This document shows, piece after piece, positions 6,193-11,265 of a DNA stretch of 12,722 bases (positions within the stretch are counted from its first letter, which is position 1; each line of letters opens with the position of its first letter). The translations under genes and the position numbers were made by a program. Source of the stretch: Myxococcota bacterium (lineage in GTDB: Bacteria; Myxococcota_A; Polyangia; HGW-17; JAJRWW01); the NCBI GenBank assembly GCA_024276595.1, contig JAJRWW010000354.1, positions 1 to 12,722 of the forward strand, written 5' to 3'. Under the pieces are notes generated by a model. That model saw only the letters and a program-made list of their open reading frames with translations, searched no databases and was not told the origin of the DNA.

Positions 6193-7176
6193 ATGCTTGA
6201 CGACACCCTTCGCGGAAGAGACTACATCACCACCCAGGAGCTCTCTCGCCAGGAGCTGGAGCTGCTGCTGGAGACATCTGTCCAGCTCAAGCGCCAGTTC
6301 CGCGCCGGGGAGCCCCACCGCCATCTCCAGGACAAGACCATCTTCTTGATGTTCTTCGACAAGTCCACCCGGACCCGCAACTCCTTCGAGGCAGGGATCA
6401 CGCAGCTTGGCGGTCACGGCCACTTCGTGGACATCCAGACGTCGCAGATCGCCCACGGGGAGAGCGCCAAGGACACCGGCATCATCCTGTCGAGCTACGG
6501 CCACGCCATCGCCATCCGCCACGACCTGTTCCCTGGCGAGGGCAACTCGTACATGCGGGAGGTGGCCGAGCACGCCAACAAGCCGGTCATCAACATGCAG
6601 TGCGACGTGGACCATCCCTGTCAGACCCTGGCCGACCTGATGACCATCAGGGAGCGTTTCGGCGACGATCTTCGCGGGCGCAAGATTGCCGTCTCCTGGG
6701 CCTACGCCCCCTCCTACGCCAAGCCCGTGTCGGTCCCCCAGGGGCTCATCACGCTCATGACGCGTTTTGGCATGGACGTGACCCTCGCGCGGCCACCAGA
6801 GTTCGAGGTCATGGAGGACCAGCTCGAGATCGCCCGGAGGAACGCCGAGGAGGCGGGCACTAGGTTCGAGGTGACCGACGACATGGACGCGGCCTTCGAA
6901 GGGGCTCACGTGGTCTACCCCAAGAGCTGGGGGGCGCTCCCACTTTTCGAAAAGCCGGAGGAGTCTTTGGAGCTGTCGAAGAAGTACACTGACTGGATCT
7001 GCGACGAGCGGCGCATGGGCCTCGCGGACAAGGATGCAGTGTACATGCACTGCCTCCCGGCGGACCGAGGCAACGAGGTCACCGACGCGGTCATCGACGG
7101 CCCGCAGTCCATCGTGTACGACGAGGCGGAGAACCGCCTGCACACGTGCAAGGCCATCATGGCCTTGACCATGTGA
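6193..7176 (+). CDS. ygeW: YgeW-type knotted carbamoyltransferase
   Basis: The 327-residue product belongs to the aspartate/ornithine carbamoyltransferase superfamily. The carbamoyl-phosphate loop STRTR is at 58-62, HPCQ at 141-144 and HCLP at 286-289. Features recalled from E. coli YgeW are also present: SQIAHGE (84-90), GNSYMREV (117-124), KPVSVPQG near 177-184, RFGMDVTLA (191-199) and VYPKSW (241-246). Such knotted enzymes use acylated or otherwise modified amino acids rather than free ornithine. The substrate of YgeW was long unassigned, with recent work tying its cluster to uric acid breakdown. The likely role is to form or phosphorolyse a ureido compound in the cytoplasm, together with YgeY. 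It is about 70 residues shorter than the E. coli protein as I recall it, missing N-terminal and C-terminal extensions. An N-acetyl- or N-succinylornithine carbamoyltransferase is the main alternative. Confidence 0.85.
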   Translation: MLDDTLRGRDYITTQELSRQELELLLETSVQLKRQFRAGEPHRHLQDKTIFLMFFDKSTRTRNSFEAGITQLGGHGHFVDIQTSQIAHGESAKDTGIILSSYGHAIAIRHDLFPGEGNSYMREVAEHANKPVINMQCDVDHPCQTLADLMTIRERFGDDLRGRKIAVSWAYAPSYAKPVSVPQGLITLMTRFGMDVTLARPPEFEVMEDQLEIARRNAEEAGTRFEVTDDMDAAFEGAHVVYPKSWGALPLFEKPEESLELSKKYTDWICDERRMGLADKDAVYMHCLPADRGNEVTDAVIDGPQSIVYDEAENRLHTCKAIMALTM

Positions 7177-7185
7177 TCCTCCCCT

Positions 7186-7204
7186 CCAGGCTCGCGGAGC
7201 CTGG
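7186..7204. terminator. Perfect hairpin between convergent ygeW and MFS genes
   Basis: CCAGGCTC-GCG-GAGCCTGG forms an 8 bp perfect stem with a 3-base loop in the 53-base gap between two convergent stops. Being symmetric, it could serve both directions. Neither side has a T run, as is common in high-GC genomes, so termination is likely but not certain. Confidence 0.6.
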
Positions 7205-7229
7205 TCTGTCACAGATACCTGCTTGGCTC

Positions 7230-8597
7230 CTAGCTGGCGAAGGGCCGATCCAGGCCCAGGTCGGCTCTCTTGTCCGCGCTCCTGAGCTTCAGCGCCAGCC
7301 AGATGGAGATGACACCGAGCACCACGAAGGGGGCAACCGCCACGGTGTAGTTCTTGTCCGTGGCCTTGAGGATGTGCCCCGGCAGGTAGAAGAACACGGC
7401 CAGGCCCCAGTTCTGAATGGTGAACATGGTGGCGTACGCGGTGCCCAGGCGGTTCTCCTCGACGATCTTGGCCACCGAGGGCCACATGGCCGCGGGGACC
7501 AGGGAGAAGGCGACCCCAAGGCAAAAGAGCGCCGCGTAGGCCAGGGCCTGCACGTGGATGAAGGCCAGGGTTACGTGGGAGAAGATGAGCAGGATCGACC
7601 CCAGGATCATCATGGACGCGGCGCGCCCCTTGCGGTCGATGAGGGAGCCGAAGATGGGGGTGAAGATGATCGATCCAAGGGGGATCAGCCCGGCGATCTT
7701 GGGGCCATTGGTGAGGTACGCGGTCACCTGGTCCCCAAGGGACATGGAGGCAAACCCCTTGGGGAGGGCCATGTCGAAGCCGAAGTTGGCGTGGAGGATC
7801 GACGGACCATAGGCGCTGATGAAGGGGAACACCGCCGAGTAGTAGGCCACGCACAGCGCGGAGATCCACAGGAAGGCCGGGTTTCGCAGCAGGCTGAGGA
7901 AGTCGGAGAGCTTGAACTTCTCCTCGTCCCCTCCATCATCGGCCGCCGCCTGCTGTTGGTCCAGCTTCCTGTCGAAGACCAGGTAGACCAGGAGCAGGAT
8001 GAAGGCCGCGCCGATGAGCGCCGCGGCGGTGCCCAGAGCGGGCATGACCTTGCCGCCGGCCAGGTCCAGCGAGAAGGAGACCGCGAAGAAGGAGCCCAGC
8101 CGCCCGAAGCCCACGTTGATGGCCATGGCGAGGGCCAGCTCGTGCCCCTTGAACCACTTGACCACCACTCGTGAGACGATGACGCAGGTGATCTCCAGAC
8201 CCACGCCGAACACAATGCGGCCCGCGGCCATGAGGATGAGCTTGGTGCCCGGGTCGCTGGAGATGACGTCACTCGCGCCGAGGGTAGACATTATCCCCCC
8301 GAGGGTGACGAGGGCTCCAAAGATGATCGCCGAGATGCGGATGCCCCACTTGTCCAGGATGATGCCGCCGGCGAGGATCATGCCCAGGCAGTTGGCCCAG
8401 GTGGTGGCGCTGACAACGATCCCGAAGTCGGCCGAGTCGATGCCCAGCTCCGTCTGCATGAGCCCCTTGAGGGGGGAGAACACGTCCTGGAACCAGTAGG
8501 TGGCGAAGAACAGAAAGCTCACCAGCACCAGCATGGTCCAGCGCATGAGCTTGGAGTCCTTGAGGGTCTTGTGGGGTGTCGCGGGGGTGTCGTCCAT
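7230..8597 (-). CDS. MFS transporter, MFSD1-like (possible dipeptide carrier)
   Basis: The 455-residue product has about twelve hydrophobic segments and a charged central loop (209-230). The MFS A motif occurs twice, as GGIILDKWGIR (77-87) and GSLIDRKGR (317-325). The second half resembles the human lysosomal protein MFSD1 as I remember it: CVAYYSAVFPFI (249-260), HVTLAF (341-346), LGVAFSLVPAAMWP (360-373) and LGTAYATMFTIQNWGLA (384-400). MFSD1 carries dipeptides, so uptake or export of small peptides or amino-acid derivatives across the inner membrane is a reasonable inference, but the substrate is unproven. CTCC at 8604-8607 (GGAG on the coding strand) lies 6 bases before the ATG at 8597. 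The gene runs toward ygeY-ygeW and is in line with the VTT gene upstream, separated by 189 bases. Confidence 0.85.
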   Translation of the reverse strand: MDDTPATPHKTLKDSKLMRWTMLVLVSFLFFATYWFQDVFSPLKGLMQTELGIDSADFGIVVSATTWANCLGMILAGGIILDKWGIRISAIIFGALVTLGGIMSTLGASDVISSDPGTKLILMAAGRIVFGVGLEITCVIVSRVVVKWFKGHELALAMAINVGFGRLGSFFAVSFSLDLAGGKVMPALGTAAALIGAAFILLLVYLVFDRKLDQQQAAADDGGDEEKFKLSDFLSLLRNPAFLWISALCVAYYSAVFPFISAYGPSILHANFGFDMALPKGFASMSLGDQVTAYLTNGPKIAGLIPLGSIIFTPIFGSLIDRKGRAASMMILGSILLIFSHVTLAFIHVQALAYAALFCLGVAFSLVPAAMWPSVAKIVEENRLGTAYATMFTIQNWGLAVFFYLPGHILKATDKNYTVAVAPFVVLGVISIWLALKLRSADKRADLGLDRPFAS

Positions 8598-8682
8598 GCT
8601 GTTCTCCAGAAGATAGCAGGGTTGGGTGGGGCCAGCTTCGGCAGCCGGCAGGGGCCCGTCTCTCCACCAGGAGGCGAGGCTA

Positions 8683-8712
8683 TCTTTAGCAGACTGATGG
8701 TGAGGGGCTCAA
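8683..8712 (-). promoter_or_regulatory. Weak candidate promoter for the MFS gene
   Basis: On the minus strand TTGAGC (8707-8712) and TAAAGA (8683-8688) are 18 bases apart. They match the sigma-70 hexamers at four and three positions. The surroundings are locally AT-richer than average. If used, the leader would be about 80 bases. This is a weak match offered because the 8598-8786 gap holds little else. Confidence 0.25.
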
Positions 8713-8765
8713 GCTGATTCTTGGGCGCAGGAGGCGGGGCTGGCGGCTGAGGCGACCCGGGGGAT

Positions 8766-8783
8766 CTCCCGCAGAGGCGGGAG
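8766..8783 (-). terminator. Hairpin just after the VTT gene stop
   Basis: CTCCCGC-AGAG-GCGGGAG gives a 7 bp perfect stem with a four-base loop, starting 3 bases beyond the stop of the VTT gene on the minus strand. No T run follows. Position and stability suggest a terminator separating this gene from the MFS gene. Confidence 0.5.
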
Positions 8784-8786
8784 GGG

Positions 8787-9497
8787 TCACAGCGAGAAGC
8801 CCAGCCTCAACAGGTAAAACCAGCCCACGAAGCGCGGGATGCGGCTCAGAGTGGCCCAGAAGAAGGTGGAGGGCTTCATGTCGTACAGCCCTGCGAGCCA
8901 GCAGACGATGGAGAAGGGGAGAGGGGTCAGGCCCGCGATGACCACCGTCCAGACGCCAAAGCGCTGGAAGAGGAGGCGGCCCCTGTCATAGCTCCTGGCC
9001 AACCTCCGCTGGAACACCCCCCAGTGGCCGATGCGCTTGGCCAGGTGGTAGCCGGTGTTGCCCGCGGCGATGGAGGCGATGCAGATCACAACCAGGGCGG
9101 CCGGGGCGTTGAGCGAGGAGCCCCGGTGCGCCACGAACGCCAGGATCACGTCCGGCGAGATGGGGAGGGTGAAGGTGTCGATGAGCCAGATGGAGAGGAA
9201 CACCCCCGGGTAGCCCGCCGAGTTGGTGAGCCAGCGGCTGGCGGCCTCCAGGTTGTGACCCAGATAGCGCTGGGCGACGTACGCCAGGGTCACCAGGGCC
9301 ACGACTCCCACCACCAGGAGAGCCAGGTTGCGGACCATGTATGATCTCATGGCCTCAGGGTCCTTGGCAAAGGACTGGTCGGCCGGGTGGTCCACCGATG
9401 GGTCGGGGCTCTTGGCCGCGGAAAGGGGCGGATCCAAGGGAGGGCTCTTGGGGGGCTGCCCCAACAGCGGGCCAGGGCTGGGTTCGTGCTTCATCAT
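8787..9497 (-). CDS. VTT-domain (DedA/YqaA-like) inner-membrane protein
   Basis: The 236-residue product has a hydrophilic, Pro/Ser/Asp-rich N-terminus (1-49), a first membrane segment at about 57-75, and a VTT (SNARE-associated) domain over roughly 90-236. The domain shows an amphipathic re-entrant stretch TFTLPISPDVILAF, GNTGYHLAKRIG, and the late TPLPFSIVCWLAGLY followed by SRIPRF. Members of this superfamily act as lipid scramblases or flippases or affect envelope homeostasis; the specific lipid is unknown here. The start at 9497 lacks a clear ribosome site. ATG at 9350 (MRSYMVRNLALLVV), preceded by GAGG, would remove the disordered N-terminus and is a real alternative. Confidence 0.75.
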   Translation of the reverse strand: MMKHEPSPGPLLGQPPKSPPLDPPLSAAKSPDPSVDHPADQSFAKDPEAMRSYMVRNLALLVVGVVALVTLAYVAQRYLGHNLEAASRWLTNSAGYPGVFLSIWLIDTFTLPISPDVILAFVAHRGSSLNAPAALVVICIASIAAGNTGYHLAKRIGHWGVFQRRLARSYDRGRLLFQRFGVWTVVIAGLTPLPFSIVCWLAGLYDMKPSTFFWATLSRIPRFVGWFYLLRLGFSL

Positions 9498-9644
9498 TGT
9501 TGGCGCTTGGGGAAGTTCATGGTACCCGACTCATTGCCGCAAGCTGGGCCGAATGTATCTTCTTTGCACCACAAGACATAGCTTCCATTTTCGGCAAGGC
9601 AAGACGAGCGGGCGGCTCGTGTCCTGGCTGGAGCTCGCGTGGAA

Positions 9645-9673
9645 TTGACACAGATGGCCCGGGTGGCCACAAT
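9645..9673 (+). promoter_or_regulatory. Sigma-70-type promoter, probably leaderless
   Basis: TTGACA at 9645-9650 is a perfect -35 box. After a 17-base spacer comes CACAAT at 9668-9673, matching the -10 consensus at four of six positions. The expected transcription start, 6-8 bases later, is 9680-9682, at the ATG of the next gene at 9682. The sequence just before that ATG has no Shine-Dalgarno, which agrees with a leaderless message. Confidence 0.6.
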
Positions 9674-9681
9674 TCGGCAGC

Positions 9682-10458
9682 ATGTCCTCTCAGCTCATGG
9701 AAGTGGCTGGTGGCCTGGCGGCCCTCCTGGGCCTGGTCGTCTGCCTCGCAGGCTACCGGGTCTTTCGCGCCTTTTTGGCCACAGGAGGGCTGGTGCTCGG
9801 GGTCTGGCTGGGGGCTGCCCTGGCGACCGAGCTGCGACTGGAGGGGGCGCTGCGCTTTCTCTTGGTGGTCGGGCTGGGGCTCCTGTTGGCCTGGCTTGCG
9901 GCGGGCATCTACCACGCCGGTGTCTTCATCGTCGGTGGCGTGGCCACAGCGGCGCTTGCTGCGGTGGCCGGGGGCGTCTTGGGCGGCGTCCCCTCGGCGA
10001 CCGTTCTTGCGGTCCTGTTCGCCGTTGGTGGTCTGCTCACTCTCCTGGCCCAGCGTCTGCTGGTGGTGGTGGTGACCGCTCTGGTCGGTGGGCTCTTGGT
10101 GGCCGTGGGGATGGCCCTCATGATGGGCAAGGTGGAGCCGCCGGGCAGCATCTCCGCTGGCTGGGTGTTGGGGATGGTGGGGAGCCTCTCCTCCTGGCAG
10201 CTAGGGGTTGCGCTGCTGCTCACCCTGGTGGGGATCTTTGCCCAGCGACGCGGCCATGGCCCCCGTCGTCCTCGGCTGGCCTTCGGGGTGAGCCGTGTCA
10301 CAACGGGCGCGCACCCGGCCTCAGACCGGGCCCCGGCCCGCCGGCCACAGCAGGTCCTTCGCCAACGCACGCACGACAGCACCTGTCCCAGGTGTGGCAG
10401 CCGCGTGGACCCGGAGGCCCTGTTTTGCCACCAGTGCGGCAACGACCAGTTTGGCTGA
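9682..10458 (+). CDS. Multi-pass membrane protein (TMEM198/DUF4203-like) with C-terminal zinc ribbon
   Basis: The 258-residue product is almost wholly hydrophobic from residue 5 to about 190, with roughly seven Gly/Ala/Leu/Val-rich membrane segments. This resembles the TM7S3/TM198-like (DUF4203) fold; the match is from overall pattern, so moderate. A basic, Arg/Pro/His-rich linker (about 191-230) leads to a zinc ribbon at 235-252 with two CxxC pairs (C235, C238, C249, C252), expected in the cytoplasm. Zinc ribbons at the end of bacterial membrane proteins usually mediate contacts, but no partner is evident. The gene stands alone between a divergent VTT gene and a convergent CYTH gene, and its ATG has no ribosome site. 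Confidence 0.75.
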   Translation: MSSQLMEVAGGLAALLGLVVCLAGYRVFRAFLATGGLVLGVWLGAALATELRLEGALRFLLVVGLGLLLAWLAAGIYHAGVFIVGGVATAALAAVAGGVLGGVPSATVLAVLFAVGGLLTLLAQRLLVVVVTALVGGLLVAVGMALMMGKVEPPGSISAGWVLGMVGSLSSWQLGVALLLTLVGIFAQRRGHGPRRPRLAFGVSRVTTGAHPASDRAPARRPQQVLRQRTHDSTCPRCGSRVDPEALFCHQCGNDQFG

Positions 10459-10471
10459 TGGTGTCCCCGCC

Positions 10472-10535
10472 GCCAGCGAGGCTGGCTCGAGGAGGGTGGG
10501 TGATGGGCCTTCGGGCAACTGGCCCCAGCAGGGGC
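10472..10535. terminator. Cluster of hairpins between convergent stops
   Basis: The 91-base gap between the zinc-ribbon membrane gene and the CYTH gene holds GCCAGC-GAG-GCTGGC (10472-10486), a short GCC-TTCG-GGC (10507-10516) and GCCCC-AGCA-GGGGC (10522-10535). Together they could stop transcription from both sides. None has a T run. Confidence 0.45.
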
Positions 10536-10549
10536 GCTGGAGGCCGATC

Positions 10550-11254
10550 TCAGCGGCGCCTGGCGTGGTGCAGCGCCCGGGAGAGCTTGCCCCCGACAGA
10601 GGGCCGTGCGTCCACCCCCAGGCTGGTCAATAGGCTCCTGAGCTGGGTGGCGATGGCGCGCACAGCCAGGGATGTCTCGGCGCGAGAGGCCTGTGCGGAG
10701 GGATGGATCTCCAGCTCCAGCTCGTGCTCCACCTCCCCGGTCGAAAAGAAGGTGCGGTCCAGCTCCAGCTCCAGCGGAGCCCCTGCCAGGAGCAGCGAGA
10801 AGGTCGTGCGCAGGTTGTCAAACTGCACCAGGGGCTGGAGCAGGACCTCCGGCGCCAGCATCTCACCAAGGAGCCTGCCCGGTGCACCGGGGACCGCCGC
10901 AAGGGGGATCCGGCCGTCCTCGGCCTGGCTCCAGAGGGTGGGCGGTGCCGGGGTCTCCACCTCCACCCGGGAGACGGCTTCGGCCAGGTGGCTGGCCGGC
11001 CCCTTGAGGGTCACCAGCGTTTGCAGGAGCTCTGCCTCCCGCTCCTCCCGGCGTAGCCGCAAGCCCCAGCGGCGGGCAGAGAGCTCACCTTCGGCCGTGT
11101 CCAGAAACAGGTTGCGCTGGGTCAGCTCATGGGTCAGCCCGGGGAGTGAGCGGAGGAGGCGTTCGTACTGGCTCGCGGTGAGCGAGAGCTTGAGCTCGAC
11201 CTCACGACCGCGAGGCGCTGAGGGATGCTGCCTGGTGGTGGATCCGTGGGCCAT
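10550..11254 (-). CDS. CYTH-domain protein (triphosphate hydrolase type)
   Basis: With the start at 11254 the product has 234 residues. It opens with the CYTH signature ExExK as EVELK (E18, E20, K22). Further tunnel-lining charged stretches are WGLRLRREE, TLKG, SRVEVE, FDNLRTTF, LELELDRTFF and EHELELEI, in the order seen in CyaB/thiamine-triphosphatase proteins. Such enzymes hydrolyse inorganic triphosphate, thiamine triphosphate or related compounds with divalent metals in the cytoplasm; the substrate cannot be told from sequence. A longer frame begins at ATG 11344, but that would overlap the upstream gene by 79 bases and adds Gly/Pro-rich residues without CYTH similarity. The 11254 start lies 11 bases after the upstream stop, so translational coupling is likely. 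No strong ribosome site precedes it. Confidence 0.82.
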   Translation of the reverse strand: MAHGSTTRQHPSAPRGREVELKLSLTASQYERLLRSLPGLTHELTQRNLFLDTAEGELSARRWGLRLRREEREAELLQTLVTLKGPASHLAEAVSRVEVETPAPPTLWSQAEDGRIPLAAVPGAPGRLLGEMLAPEVLLQPLVQFDNLRTTFSLLLAGAPLELELDRTFFSTGEVEHELELEIHPSAQASRAETSLAVRAIATQLRSLLTSLGVDARPSVGGKLSRALHHARRR

Positions 11255-11265
11255 TGGGCCGGACG

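Noticed and set aside
5791..7869. 692-codon minus-strand open frame
   Set aside because: It lies across the 3' end of ygeY, all of ygeW and part of the MFS gene in other frames. Composition is His/Leu/Gly/Val-rich with no domain; it is a high-GC shadow.
7146..8174. 342-codon plus-strand open frame
   Set aside because: Antisense to the MFS gene, Glu/Gly/His/Asp-rich shadow of its hydrophobic codons.
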